DNA of 64,000 nucleotides from Utricularia gibba (GCA_002189035.1 CM007990.1:1798001-1862000); one strand, 5' to 3'; shown: positions 11,611 through 25,072, counted from the first letter of the stretch. Notes: generated from the sequence alone by a model not told the origin. Program-made: numbers and translations.

Positions 11611-13760
11611 ATCAGCTATAAATATCATTATTCGTTCCTCAAATATCTCACTCCCCAATTTATATTTTTTTTTCCTTTTTACAATGTCAAATTCTAATTC
11701 ATTTGTAGAGGTGTAGATATTTTATAGAGAATACATAATAACATTAATTTACGATCATATAGGATATGATCGTTATGTGTTATGGTGTCTCTGACTGAAA
11801 AATTTTTTGAGTTTCGAGACAATTATATGGCAATTGCATATTATAGTTGACATATATACCACATATTTTTAAGTAGGGATATTCGTCCTATACTACACAA
11901 GTTCTATACAAAAGCTAATTACATTGTGTTTTCAAGATGATGCAATGTTACAATGTCTATTCTATTATAGTAATATTGGCTCTGGTGTTGACATTTTTGT
12001 GATATGTAAGCTGATAGTGAATTTTCAAGCATCCATATCCGATAATATTAAATCGCATTTCAACTTTCATATGTTCAGATCTTATAACTTATTAGAATAA
12101 AGTTTTTTTGATAATATCATTAACCTTTATAGTTTGCATATGTATAACTTTTCATAAATGTATACTAATTTAAGAGTGTAAATTTACTTTCTATACTGAT
12201 TACAAAAAATTCAATTTTTTTTGATTGATACAAGCACTCATATGATGGTCGTGATCTTTATAATTCAATGCTACCGACTTTCATGATCGATGAAAAATGT
12301 TAAAGATCAACTTCAATCCAACTAAGTTTGAAGGTGATTATAAGCATTAATCTTGTGTCAAAAAGTTATTTTTCAAATAAAAATATTGGACTCAGTTATT
12401 GGACCTTTTTATTTTTGTTTTTTCCTAATTGTGATCCATTGTTGTGTAACTAGATATGAGGTATATATATATTCTAAGAGGAACTCGTGATGTGTGACAT
12501 TTTTTCACCACTTTTATTGTTAAATATTGTGTTTTTATCTAATGTGAGGTCATAACTATTATTCATTTGTTATTGCTTTAAGTTTTTATCTTTGTTGCAT
12601 CAATATAAACAATTCTCAGCATCTATATATGTCATCTCAGTGATTTGGTACTCGAGAAATAATATGAGAAATATGGTCCAAGTGAGCATAACCATCTAAT
12701 GTGACATGACTGTATAGACTATCCAAAGGTTGTTGCAGTGTATAATATAGATATTATAAAACTATGTCATAGATTCACATTTTTAACGAAATCCAAAATT
12801 ATCTTATCTAAAATAACATAAAATATATTATATTAAAAGTAATACTATTTAACAAATAACTACACAAAATATGACTACTTCCCAAATCTTTATTAACTAA
12901 AATTAATTATTAGAATTTTTGCAATACTATATATTGGAAATTTAATAATGATAAATACTTTGGGTGGTAGATATTTAAAAAAATGAAAAAATTACATTAA
13001 ACTTTCAATAATTTGATAAACTTAATCATTATTTTTTAATATAAATTATGTACTTTATTTCCATAAATAAAATACATATCTAAATTTTTATATTTTAATT
13101 ATTTTATATTTCTTACTTTTTAAGTATAAAGCATAATTAAGAATTGCTCATATAATTATTTTAAATATTGAGTAATAATTATATAAAAATAGGAAATATT
13201 AAATTATTAAGAATTATATCAAAATTTTAATAATAAAGATAAAATTAAAAAATGGGTAGTTTTTTTTGTAAATTTCATAGATTATTGAGATAAAGAAACA
13301 TAAATACTCAAAATAAATTATCTACCCATGTCTTTTGAAAACCATTGGATAAATACTATTTTTTTATTTTCTAAATATTCCTAATTAAGATAAGAAAAAA
13401 ATAAAAAAGTTCCAAAATATTAATTCAATTATCAAAATTAGTCATAATCATATCTCGAGTTTCAAAATCCCACAACAATACCTTTAATTTATTGTATAAA
13501 TTTCTCTATTAAATATTATCATTATATCATTATATCCGACTCAAATGTTTTTGAAGATTTAAATTCATTAACTTCGATATGTGAACTATTTTAGTATTGA
13601 AGTATACATTATATAATTTTTTATAATTTAAGCATTACTTTTTAATATTTCATTAATATCATATTGTAATAAGCCATTAAATATTGTAATTCGTTTTTTA
13701 TATTTTAATGAATTTTGAAAATATTTTATATTTTAATTCCAAATGAATTTTTATCATTAA
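11611..13760. other. AT-rich gene-free stretch
   Basis: Positions 11650-12780 are slightly richer in G+C and might be a decayed gene or transposase. All frames are interrupted every few tens of codons and no domain was recognised. Beyond 12780 the sequence is very AT-rich with no structure I can name. Confidence 0.4.
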
Positions 13761-13761
13761 T

Positions 13762-13850
13762 TTATGTTTTATCTTGTTGATCAAAAGATTTATGTTTTAT
13801 CTTGTCGATCAAAAGATTTATGTTTTATCTTGTCGATCAAAAGATTTATG
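13762..13850. repeat. 28-bp tandem repeat, 3.2 copies
   Basis: Three consecutive 28-base units start at 13762, 13790 and 13818, followed by a 5-base partial copy. Each unit contains TTTTATCTTG then a TCGATCAAAAGAT segment; the first copy has TTGATC instead of TCGATC. The near-identity suggests recent expansion by slippage or unequal exchange. No coding or regulatory role is evident. Confidence 0.85.
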
Positions 13851-14109
13851 TTAAATATAAAAATTCGAAAATAATTTAAATAATTAAAAAAATTAGATTC
13901 AATTGAAAGTATTTTATAAAATAACAAAGAATGAGAACATGATAACTTTGATCACAAAAAATGATTACTATGTTATCTTATAAGTGATTTTATGTCGTTC
14001 CAAAACATGTTATTCCATTACTCTTGAGTGTTGTTTTTACTTATCTTATACCTCACTTTCTCATTATTCTCAATTGATTTTACATCTTTAACACTAATTT
14101 GATCTTTTT

Positions 14110-15120
14110 AAAGAGAAAGTGTATTTTGTGGAATTTAAGGTACTTTTGGATCAATTTGAGAAGAAACAAGATTCACCAAATTATGGACTTGATGGGCCAC
14201 GAATCTCAGCCCAAAACTTGGTCAAACAATGAAGATTTGATCCAAGATTCGTGGATAAGATAGAGATATGAAGAAGATTTTCGAAGATTCGAATAAAAGA
14301 TTTGGATAGAAGATCTTATCCAAACCCATCGAATAAGCTCAATACGAAGACTTGGATCTACTCTCCTATAAATACCCAACCCTCTCAACCATTAAAGACA
14401 TCTTTGACCACTTTTTCTTTGAATCTTTTTTATTTTCGTGTCTATTTTCATGTTTGAGTCGAGTCTGCGCGTGTGGGCGCTTGCGGTTGAGGATCTACGG
14501 TGAAGCCTTGCTTATACAAGTCCGCGCATGTGATTGTTTTACTATGTTTTTTTATATTTAAATTAAGGTTTGATTCTGTTTTTCGTAAAGTTTTCTTTAT
14601 CACGTGCTCTTTAGTATCACATAACCCGAAAGGAATGTGATAGAATCAAAGGTTGGCTTCAAGTACTTAAGGAGAAGGGCTCAATCGGACATCGTTGATA
14701 AGACATATTCTGTCTAATCTGTCTGCGAGGTGTGAGGTATAGGGGTTAGATTTAGGTGTGGGGAAAACATGGGGTATCATAAGAGGTGAAATGGTTCTGG
14801 TGACGTGGTTGATTCAATAATCCCACAAAACAAGGGGCAGTGCTATAACGGTCAACGAGTAGCACTATTTTAGAATAACACCCCCAGAGCTTACGCAAGC
14901 AAGTCAGTTTTCAAGGTTTACACACATAAGTTTGGACGAGTTTTAAGTAAGATGAATATTGGATCCAATGCCACTTTTCTTATTATTTTTAAAACCAAAT
15001 CTTTCTTTTGTTTTCGTTCATTTTTCAGTCTTTGTTTGAAAAGAAAATTTCAATAATAATTCCCTGTGGATACAATCTTATTTTATTATTTCGACGGTCT
15101 CTATTCACTTGCAAAATTAC
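14110..15120 (+). mobile_element. LTR-like sequence, possibly a solo or partial LTR
   Basis: A moderate-GC island of about 1 kb sits in AT-rich DNA. It carries a promoter-like TATAAATACCC at about 14367 followed by a pyrimidine-rich stretch. Near 15062 it has a CCCTGTGGATAC-type phrase of a kind often seen near the 3' end of plant LTR-retrotransposon repeats. No gag or pol frame adjoins it and no matching second LTR was found. The boundaries are rough; it could also be an unrelated old repeat. Confidence 0.3.
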
Positions 15121-15892
15121 CATCATTATCAAATGTAAAAAAAATTCACTAAATTAAATAATGAGTTTTTCCATTTTTAATCTATAAATTATATTTGAAA
15201 TATTTAAAATAATTTAGTAGAATTATAAAAAAATCTAATACATAATTATTATCATTTTTAAAATTATAGATTTCATTTCAATAAATAATTAGAGAAAAAT
15301 ATTTATTTAATAAAACAGAATGTATAAGTTGAAAAATTAACTCTTGCCTAGTTGTCAAATAAAGAATTATTACCTCCCTTTACCTAATCCTTTTGATAAG
15401 ATAGTACAGAAAAGCAGTGCTTTAAAAATAGGTTAAATCAATTGAATCCTTTAATTATGATTTTGAGTGAAATATAATTATAAAATCATAATTTAATATA
15501 TCAAAATATTAAAAATATAGAAAATTAAAAATATGTTCATAAATAATTAATACAATTACATTAAAATATTTATTAAAATCATTTTAATTGTTCAATATAT
15601 TATTTAAATAATGTATAGTCTAAATACAAATGAATATTTTTTACCATCAATATTGCATATCTAAAATTATAATTATTAAGATTTCTACAATATATATATA
15701 TATATATATTTATATCAAATATTTATGATATCTCTCATATTTGCTATTAATTATCTACATAAGGAAAATATTAAAAAAAAAAAGTAAAAAAAAAAAGAAT
15801 TAGATCCAAACCATTAAAATATTGGTTCGAATCTAACAGGTTGAACCCATGGTTTTAAATTACTGTACAGAAGCGTACAATGTTTAGGTTAA
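15121..15892. other. AT-rich 3' flank of the AIR carboxylase gene
   Basis: Very AT-rich sequence with a (TA)n run at about 15690-15709 and A-rich runs at 15772-15797. No gene was recognised. The part nearest 15892 should contain the 3' untranslated region of the minus-strand purine gene. Confidence 0.5.
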
Positions 15893-18800
15893 TTAGATCT
15901 TGGAATAATCTTCCCATCCAATTTCCTCCAGCTTCTCTGCCTTCACAAGGACCTCATCTCTCCTGTCCTCCAAATACTGCGCTACTCTGCAAGCAGCAAC
16001 ACACATGCAAAGGAATTCAGACAATCCCCACAAACTCTCAGTTTGTGAAATTGCTGAAAGGCACAGCAGAGAAAAGGCTACACATAATTTCCATTCAAGA
16101 TTTTGTCATTCCCGAAGAGTGGAAATAAAGGTTGATTAAATATACCTGGCTTGCAAGGGAGCATCTGTAATTCCCAATAATCTTAAGGCCAAGAGGCCAG
16201 CATTTGTTGCATTGTTTATTGCCACGGTTGCAACTGGAACTCCTCTCGGCATCTTGAAAGAACAAAAGGGTAAGACAAACTCACCAAAATCATGTGCATA
16301 GAGAGTGAAGTGAAGAAATGGATGTGCTTTCTACGAAGTCGACAGCAATGTCTTCGAGACTTTATGGCTTTTGTCCAAAAACAAACAAGTATTTATAATA
16401 AACGATAAATCACCTGAACAATGGACAAGAGAGAGTCAAGGCCATCCAATGTGGATCCACGAACAGGAACACCAATAACTGGAAGAGGTGTCAAGGCTGC
16501 CACCATGCCTAGAAAACTAAAGTCGTGAACAAATGCTTGGTTATAGCTTTTGAAACGATGGTGATGATATGCAAGATCAAAACCTGGCAAGTGTGCGGCA
16601 CCCCCGCACCAGCGATGATAACCTGAAGCCCTCGTTCCCGAGCGGAAGATGCATAAGAAAACATTCCCTCAGGAGTCCGATGCGCTGACACTATTTTTAC
16701 CTTCAATGAAGCATTGGTAACGATCAGCATCATGTCATGATTTATTAACGATTTGTATATACACAGACCTCAATGGGCACATCAAACTCCTGTAAAATTT
16801 TAGCAGCATCCTTCATCACTGGAAGGTCTGAATCAGATCCCATGATGATTCCAACACATGGAATAGCTTCAATAAGAAGAAAGATTCATCTTTCAGAAAT
16901 CAATATAACCAAACTTACAAAAGATCTGAACAAAATTCTGATAGCAGATTATTAAGAAAATAAATTAAGAAATATCCGCTTGTAGAATCATCAATGTCCC
17001 ACTTCTCTTAGCCAAGTATTTATGTAACAGATATCTTTTTCGCACAACACCAATGCATGGTCCATATACAACTTACAGGCGGAAAATGTGATATGAACCA
17101 TTCATAAAAAGCAGCTACAAATAAGATAAATATCCCAGAAAACCCAGTTTAGCAAACAAGATTATAAGACAAAAGATAGGTAAGTAAAACTCAGGCATTC
17201 TTTTTTTCTAAACACATCATTTTACTTGGCACAAATCAAGCACATTCTACTAGAACAGAAGGAACATTAGGCCACTAAAAACAGATATTATCATTTATTC
17301 CCCATAAAAGAAAAACTTGGTACAATTACTGACATGCAGGATGATTATCTTTTGTTCCTCCTGCTAGCATGCATTTCAACCTGTCTTCTACAACGCCCAT
17401 GGAATGGCCAACAAGGGTTACATGCCCCATCTTTCTCTGTTTTCTCATCTCTGGTAAATCGAATAAAAATTGTGAATAGTTATGAACATACGCCTAAGCT
17501 AAATACCCTGTCAGGAGTAACCTACCTGGTTTGTCATACCAATGAATAGATGAGCCCGGAATCATCAATGCTCTTTCAATGAGCCGTCTAGACAGGAGAA
17601 ATCCAGGCTCTCCCTGTGCAATGAATGAGACGCATGGCATGTAAGAAAAATCACTAGAGCAACAGACTTAAGACTAGTTCCACAAATGCAATGTCACTCG
17701 TATGGATCGTAGGACTACTTTGTCTTAGAAATAATCAGAATGGCTGTTAGATCATGTCTCTTAAAAATATTTTAATATTTGATAAAGATAGGGAAGGACG
17801 TTTTGACTACAATAATGTAACCTTCCTTTAAATGCGATTTTCCACTAGCTTCAGGTGCCAAGTTAAGAAAGGTAATATATGCAAAGCACCGCTCACGCTT
17901 ATGGAGAAAAACATGCCTGTTCTTCTCCAAGTATATTGTACATTATAGAAGCTGGACTCTTCATTGATGGATCACCAAGGGGAAGCCCAACTATAGCCCG
18001 TAAATGTTGCTCAAATTGAGACGTGAAGCAAGCCTCGATTGTATGATGACCACTATTATGAGGTCTAGGTGCCACCTCATTCACTAGGACCTGAACAGAG
18101 CAAAGTAATGTATATATAAGATCTACATGTTCAAAAATGACAACCACGTGAATTATCTGAAACCTGAAACTCATTCATTTAACCTGATCATCAGCAGTCA
18201 AGAACAGCTCAACTGCAAATACACCAGCACCTTCCAATGAACCAACAGCCTTGTGTGCAACATCAGTAGCAATATTTTGGATTTTCCATGAAACACTGGC
18301 TGGTGATTTGACTATATGGCATATGTTTTCCCTACATTCCGTGGAAAAAAATATTATTTACAATGACAGGTGAATTAACACATCATCCAGGATCCACAAA
18401 AAACAACTTGAATAAGGCCGCATTTTTATTCACTGTAGGAATATAAAACAGGTCCTAGATTCTTATTCCTAAAATCAAGCTAGCCTATAAAGATGATAAA
18501 AAAACACTAAAGATCAACTACCTGTGTATAGTTTCAACAACAGGGTAGCATGCCACAGTGCCATCCCTTCCTCTAGCAACAATCACAGCAACCTCCTGAG
18601 AGAAGACATATAGCATGCAAACAGTAAGTGCCAAGAACATAAACTGTCTATCACAAGATAACACACATATAACACCTATGTATAACATTCAATGAAAAAA
18701 AAAGTTTCCAGATCAACAGCGCCCAATACATAAAAAAAAATGGTTTATATGCAAGTTTTGTAAAGCAACACAAATAATTTGAAAGTTACCTATCTATCAT

Positions 18801-20737
18801 TTACAAAAACCATTAAATCAATGCTTTAGGATAGTAATATGCACTATCCATTTATACTTAAAATGAAACTATAAATATTTCTCTGCAGAGGTACGTAAAA
18901 TGACAGAAACACACCTTTACAAATGGTACGCATTGTTCTGCGTATAAACCACGTGAATAACCTCCCAAAGCTACAAAAAAAGAAAATTTGTTAGTTGGAG
19001 TAAATATTCTAGGATATCATTACACTGAATCAGATATGTAAACCTCAAATTATCTTCAAAACACAATAATCCCTTCTTTTTCAAACCAATTTCAGCATTA
19101 TTAAACCACACGTGTCTGTAAGATTAAAATAAGAACAATAAACCTGGATCTAGACAGTGAGCATTATCAGGAAAAATAAAGACAAAAGAAATGGTTCATA
19201 TTGATAGTTTCATATTTATAGCTACTCTAACATTTGATATATTCAAAGCATATGCATTTAGAGACATATGCATTTAGAAGCATATGCATATCATCAAAGG
19301 AATCACGTGAATAATTTTCTGCAGCAAAAAAATTTCAATATATTCAAGCATGAATTACTTGAAAATATTATCCGAAAAGTCATAAAATCAAGAGAAAAAC
19401 CATGCGCCCATATCATATCAAAATGAAATCTACCATTAACTGCTACGGAGATATCATTTTCAGTTTTTGCAACAGCATTTCCCCGTCCATCATAGGCCAA
19501 CTTTTTGCTCTTTATCATAAGAGGATAACCCAGTATCTCCCCGGCGCTTTTAGCACCTTCAAAATCATTTATCTGTCACAGACATTTCCATCAGGATTAC
19601 ACTGCTAATCAAATGCGGCAACAACTCACAAGTACGAATGTATTTCATTACCTCCATGAATTTAGGAAGAGGGATATTGTGCTGAGAAAAATGAAGCTTC
19701 TGCATGTGCTTATCCTGCCATGAGCAGATTTTACATGTCAAAAATGCAAGTGGTAAACTCTAAAGGTATCATCTGCCTGCATTCTTTGACAGTAAGTACC
19801 AAATCTAAGGGAAAGAACCTGTGAAAAATTATATGAAGATATGTCGCAAGTGAATTGGTAAAGCTTTTGAATTTTTTTTAAAAATCTTCTCAAGAACATT
19901 GGTGTACTGTGAATTGCAATAAGAACAGCAGACTATTGCTGCAACATATAACACATATTAGGCATAATGAAAACAGATAAATGAGACAGAAAAAACCTGG
20001 ATTATTCTTATCGTTGAAGCTTTAGGTTGGCAATCCACCCCTTGCTTTTCAAGCTTCTCAAGAGTTGCAGCATCAACATGCTCGATTTCAACAGTTAACA
20101 CGTTACACCTACAAAATCATCACACTAAATCACAAAAACTTTTCCTAATAAAAGATTGACATGCAACATCTTTCCTACCTTCTCGAAAACTCTTCCACAG
20201 TGCCACTATCGTCATAACTCCCTACCATGTGATATTGACAAAGTTTACTCGCTGGGCAATTTTCCATTGGATCCAAAATAACTACCTTCATTGCCATCTG
20301 GGATGCAGCTTCACATAACATGCGCCCAAGTTGGCCTCCACCAAGAACACCTACAACTGTTTCTGACACTCCATGGACCGATGATTCACCTCCACTGTTA
20401 AACATTTTAATCATATTTCAGTCCCACAATGAACCATTTGAGAGATCATAATAGAAATACAAGCATTCCAAAACTAAATGATGGTGCATATCCAAAACAA
20501 AAAAAGAATAATATAATAAACTCCATACCTGAGAGCTAGAGATTCTGGCTTCACTGAAGCGCTGGAGCGAGTTTGATGAACCTTTAGTGAAGCATTCGTA
20601 AAAGAATTCTCATGCTGGCTCATCGAGAGCAGTGAACTTTTGGAGTGTGGAATCTTGTTGTGTGCGAAAAAACCAAAGGGTTGTCTGGACGAAGAAATTG
20701 GCAAAAAACCTTGAGAAATCTCCCTCACGCTCTGCAT
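15893..20737 (-). CDS. Phosphoribosylaminoimidazole carboxylase (PurK-PurE fusion), chloroplastic
   Basis: A multi-exon gene for the plant AIR carboxylase of de novo purine synthesis, which converts AIR to CAIR in plastids. The first exon (ATG at 20737) encodes a Ser-rich, acid-poor leader of about 70 residues, fitting a transit peptide. The PurK half follows: [18 protein letters not shown] for nucleotide binding, then the ATP-grasp blocks [17 protein letters not shown] and [17 protein letters not shown]. The PurE half carries [33 protein letters not shown] and [11 protein letters not shown], all intact. The last exon ends at TAA 15893-15895 after a helix rich in Glu, Arg and Lys. It is divergent from the SSB gene with about 530 bases between start codons. 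The product is roughly 640 residues, normal for the fusion. Confidence 0.93.
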
Positions 20738-21266
20738 CGTCCAAAGAAAGATATACTCTACTACTGCGTATCACGTCCAAAGACATTACGTAAGTAGTAT
20801 TCTCTATTTACAGGTAGAGATTCGAGCAACTATCCGGTAATACACAAGAAACAGGGAATCGGTTTTCACTACAAGAGCAATGACTACAAGAAGAATACAC
20901 AACGACTACAAATAGTTGAATACACAAACAAAACAGGGCATCGGTTTTCACCAACAACCGGCGGTCCTGTGTGGGCATACCTCGACAAGGCCGAAGTTTT
21001 CGAAGCTCGGAAAAAGGAGATAAACTGAACTGAAACTACTGGAGCGCAGAGGCAGGGAACAAATCAGGGATTGTTGATCCGGCAGCCAGAACCGCGCGGA
21101 AACAGAATACAAACCTAATGGGCTCAACTTTTAGATAAAGGCCCATTTTGAATTTGTTAATGGGCTGACAGGAGAATAAAGTTCAATTTGAGCAAATACA
21201 AAGCCTTAATTTTCTTCATCAAAAGGTTATGCTCCGTTTCTAGGGATTTCGGAGTTTTCACGGTCC
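20738..21266. promoter_or_regulatory. Shared promoter region of AIR carboxylase (-) and mtSSB (+)
   Basis: The two start codons lie head to head, 529 bases apart. On the SSB side are three TGGGCY-type site II elements: TGGGCT at 21119-21124, GGCCCA (inverted) at 21140-21145 and TGGGCT at 21161-21166. Site II elements are known TCP-bound motifs enriched in plant promoters of mitochondrial and ribosomal protein genes. That they act on one or both genes here is inference. Confidence 0.6.
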
Positions 21267-21917
21267 ATGGCTGCCGCGCTGTCGAGAAGATTGTTCGCTT
21301 CCGCTGGTTCTACATTTCGAAATGCTTTTGCCGCTTCACGCGCCTCCGCTGCCCCGTTCTGTTCCTCGGCTGACTATCCAGAGTTGGACTCCGATGCGGA
21401 GTCGACGGGGATTCCCGATGATTCTACCCAGAGTCAGCAACGCTTCATGGGTGATCGCACCCTTGAAAATGGCATTGATCTCGGAATCTACAAAGCCATC
21501 CTCGTTGGGCAGCTCGGTCAAGCCCCTATACAGAAGCGGCTCAGGAGTGGGAAAACTGTTACCCTGATTTCACTGGGGACAGGGGGGATCCGAAACAATA
21601 GGAGGCCCCTGGACAGCGAGGATCCGAAGGAGTACGCTAATCGATGTGCTGTGCAATGGCATAGAGTGTCAGTTTATCCAGAGAAGTTGGGGGAGTTGGC
21701 CGCAAAGAATCTTGAAGCTGGGTCGATTTTGTACGTTGAAGGGAACCTAGAGACGAAGATTTTCAATGATCCCATAACCGGCCTGGTTCGGAGAATCCGT
21801 GAGGTTTCTGTGAGGCGAAATGGGAGGATTCTGTTGCTGGCGAACGCGGCCCACCATGTAGCGGAGCAGTTCAATAGAGCTGATGTTAGTGGTGTTGGTG
21901 GTGTTGGTTATTTTTGA
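21267..21917 (+). CDS. Mitochondrial single-stranded DNA-binding protein (mtSSB)
   Basis: An uninterrupted 216-residue frame encodes an SSB-family OB-fold protein. Residues 1-35 are rich in Ala, Ser and Arg with almost no acidic residues, a typical mitochondrial presequence. The OB fold begins near residue 72 with the GIYKAILVGQLGQAP strand. It continues through RCAVQWHRVSVYPEKLGELA and ILYVEGNLETK, the normal SSB order. Plant mtSSB coats single-stranded mitochondrial DNA during replication and recombination. The tail ends in a Gly/Val-rich GVGGVGYF and lacks the acidic tip of bacterial SSB. The start is the first ATG upstream of the presequence. Confidence 0.92.
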   Translation: MAAALSRRLFASAGSTFRNAFAASRASAAPFCSSADYPELDSDAESTGIPDDSTQSQQRFMGDRTLENGIDLGIYKAILVGQLGQAPIQKRLRSGKTVTLISLGTGGIRNNRRPLDSEDPKEYANRCAVQWHRVSVYPEKLGELAAKNLEAGSILYVEGNLETKIFNDPITGLVRRIREVSVRRNGRILLLANAAHHVAEQFNRADVSGVGGVGYF

Positions 21918-22470
21918 AGGTGTGTTATTTTTCCCAACGCCTGATCACAATGGGGAGGAACCTAATGTACTCCAACTGATCATTTTAGTGCTGGTGTTGT
22001 TTATGAAAGCTTTCAAGAAGTTTTGCTGCACTTTGGTCTGGTAACAAGGGAATCATCTATATATCCGTCAGCCATTTATTGTGCTAAAGTCTGCTTAATG
22101 TACTGAAATACTTCATTCAAGTGTTGCTCATGAAGGCATTGGCAGTAAATGAAGTGTTTGCAAAAGAATTTCAGGTTGATAAGCAGAATGGAACCCTGGA
22201 CTTGCTAGTTCTAGCTCCCATGTATGTTTTCTGAGTGAGCTATGGGTTGCCAGTTCCAATCCAAACTCGAGGTGGATTTTGATAAGCACATTTTTCTCAT
22301 TCGCATGAGCTTTATCAACACCAACACACAAGAATGAATCACAGGGATATCTAACTGCGTAATCCGATCTCCAATCAATGCTACAAAAGCAGATATTAGA
22401 CGACATACACGTTTCATGCTTACAGTGTGGGTGGGCTATTGCATAAACATTAGTCAGTACTGTTGGTATC
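21918..22470. other. Convergent 3' flanks of mtSSB and the MATH-BTB gene
   Basis: The two genes converge here. The interval should hold both 3' untranslated regions. The open frames on the minus strand are read-through of the last BPM frame region and show no domain. Confidence 0.55.
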
Positions 22471-24424
22471 TTACATCTGAGACTCACGCTTTGGCCTAAC
22501 TCGCCTCCCCGTGGTGTCTCCACCATCTGTGAGCTGCGCCCAAACGCTCCTGGACTTGCCGCCACCGCTGCTGGAATTATCATCACAACTGGCTACAGCT
22601 TTTAGTAGCTCTGACTGGAGAGCTGGGCAGTTTTCTTTTAGATATTCGAAACCATCAGAACGCATTACGGCTGCATTATGGGCCAAAAAAAGGAATATCA
22701 ACAATGAAATATTGGAACTCGATTCTCCAAACGCGAAAACAGCATGATCATTGAAAGTTTTACTGAAATCCATTGGCTAGTTCCAGCTCTAGAAAACAAT
22801 GGCTTGAAGCTGCTAAAGTACAAAATAAAGGTACCAAACAGAGTATATAAATAGATCACAGGAAAACCTATATCAATGTGACATAACTAACAAAACCAAG
22901 ATCTTATGATTATCACATTCAGACTACACCATCCCAAAGAACAAAAATGAGACGTCAACAATAAAAGCCTGTTCTTTTCACATTTTTGAATAGAAAATGA
23001 AAATTTTAATTTCAGCGTATTCCACATTTTATCCAAAACAAAAGTATTCTTGAAATCTAAGTAAGATAAGGTTTCAGACCTGCCAGGTTCTCAGCAGCAA
23101 ATCTAAGACAAACAGCCTTTAGTTCTGTTGCATGACAGCGATCTGCCAACGCAAGTATTTGGCCCACGGTGTTAACAGTTATATCCTTACAGAGCTGAAA
23201 TTCACATAGTCTCACTAGTCTCCCTAAATCATATTGGTCTGCCGCTTCGAGCAACTTTGCAGCTAATGTGTCAGTTACAAACGGAGTGGAGGAAGAAGAT
23301 GACACTGTTAACTCTTCATCTAAGAAGGCATCTCTGTATATAAAGTGTAGCATAGCCTGCCAATCATCACGAATAATACACCAATTATGCATTTGTAAAC
23401 AAGATTTACACTATAACGCAAAGAGAACAAAGTAAACCATAGCACACCAAGGTATCAATGGTAAAACATAAGTCACAAACCTTAAAGACTTTAGGTTCCA
23501 TATCTGATACCACAATCTCTTGATCATCACTACTTGCTCTGCTAAAAAAATGGGATCGGAATTTTGGGGATCGAGCTGCCAATACTAACTTATGGGCATG
23601 GAATTTCTCGCCAGACACATTAAATACTAAATCAGAACCCTGCATATTTTCCAGTAGCATACCAATATGTGACCCAATATCCGATTCAGGGATCTGAATA
23701 GAGTATAACCTTGAGCAATCAACATCAGACACAACTACTCCCAATGTACAGTTGATCTTCAAGCAATCATCTTTAAGATAATCAGAAGCCTCAAGCTGGT
23801 TTCTCCTGAAAAATCTCTTGTATCCCCTGTAATAACGACGCCCAAATCAAGAAGGTGTTCGACATATTATATACATATAAAATTGTACAGTCAAGGAAAA
23901 CGGATCCCAATAATCCGTGGTCTGACGAGCGTCAATATCTAGAAATGGTGTCATTAGACCACAAAATTCATTGTAAAGTAGAATTCTTTCAATGATTCAA
24001 GAGTTGGTGATTGATATACTAACCACATGCTGCCTCTGTACTTGAGCGTATAGGGGCCGCTCTCGAGGGACCGATCAAAATGGCTATGCACTTTATGATT
24101 CCCCTTCCCGCTCTGGTCAACAAGGGTCAGTTCAAATAACGCCCTAACATCCACCCCATCGCTGGCCAACGCAATGAAAACCGAAACATAGGCAGAATTA
24201 TCCTCTGGGTTTTTACCATCAGGGTAAAAATAAATCGCCCATTTATAGCCTCCCACCGTGAACTCGTCGCTCGCTATATGTTTGCTGACGCCCATTCCTT
24301 TAGCCAAAGAGTAGCCCTGAATCACGAAGCGATGCGATACATTTATCGTCTGCGTGACCGACCGCGAGCTCGTCGGCTCGATAAGCCGATCAGGCGTCGC
24401 CTTTTTCTTCGGCGATTCAATCAT
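22471..24424 (-). CDS. BTB/POZ and MATH domain protein (BPM type)
   Basis: Four coding exons, 24024-24424, 23481-23826, 23080-23356 and 22471-22670, join in phase to 407 residues, the usual size of Arabidopsis BPM proteins. BPMs are substrate adaptors of CUL3 E3 ubiquitin ligases, binding targets such as class I HD-Zip proteins through the MATH domain. The MATH domain spans about residues 25-150 ([32 protein letters not shown]). The BTB domain spans about 185-300 ([20 protein letters not shown]). A BACK-like C-terminal helix region follows, ending in a basic [11 protein letters not shown]. The ATG at 24424 was chosen because the upstream extension has no ATG. All splice sites are GT-AG. Confidence 0.93.
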
Positions 24425-25072
24425 GATTCGTGACGGCGAATTCCGATCACCAGGCAAAAGCACAAAGCACTTCTTTGGGCGATGTACGAGAAAAACAGGA
24501 GATAGTGGAAGGACTAACTGATCCTGATTAGGGCGTCTGAAATGGATGGTGGAGTGAACTGCAATTCACATGATTTTGGGGGGCCTACAAGAAAAACTGT
24601 TTTTTATTCTTGGAGATGATGTTGTAAGAATCATTACACTATATTACATAAATGTCCATATATAAACATAAAATAACAAGAGTGGCAGCCGCCAGCGACC
24701 GCAAATCCGATACACATATATATAATAGCATTTATATAAGATAATGAATGGGAAAAGACAGGAGAGCATACCAACGGCTCCCCTCGACAAAATATGATTA
24801 GAAATCCCCGACCCGACCCGACCCTTATTACGTCCCCTCCTGGTTTTTATATACAGAGTGCAGCAGAACAATCCCTGCTTGCAAGCGCCACCAAGTGTAC
24901 CCCCACCAGCTGGTAGCTCCTGCCACCGGAGGCTCATCTCTTCCGGAGAGAGTATGCAACAAAATTTTGTCCGACAACTCACTAGCTCTATAGACCCGTC
25001 CAGTAATACTGTCATTCCAAAACTGAGATTTTTGTCAAGTGTTGATAAGGGGGTTGATGCACCCCTAGCTGA
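24425..25072. other. BPM promoter and LARP1 3' flank
   Basis: This separates two genes on the minus strand. It holds the BPM 5' untranslated region and promoter next to 24425 and the 3' flank of the La-related gene next to 25072. No further gene was recognised. Confidence 0.5.

Noticed and set aside
11705-12570. TAGAGGTG at 11705 as a hAT left end with TTCATTTG before it and again near 12562
   Set aside because: The second TTCATTTG is not preceded by an inverted CACCTCTA end, so the match is coincidental.
15821-15835. GGTTCGAATCT resembling a tRNA T-arm
   Set aside because: The flanking sequence does not pair into acceptor, D or anticodon arms.
21188-21373. 61-codon frame overlapping the mtSSB start
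   Set aside because: It reads mtSSB coding DNA in another frame and shows no conserved features.
22128-22586. 152-codon minus-strand frame after the BPM stop
   Set aside because: It overlaps the BPM last exon in another frame and then runs into 3' flank; no domain is seen.
24425-24463. Upstream extension of the BPM frame to 24463
   Set aside because: The extension opens with GTG and has no ATG; 24424 is the first ATG and gives the normal family length.
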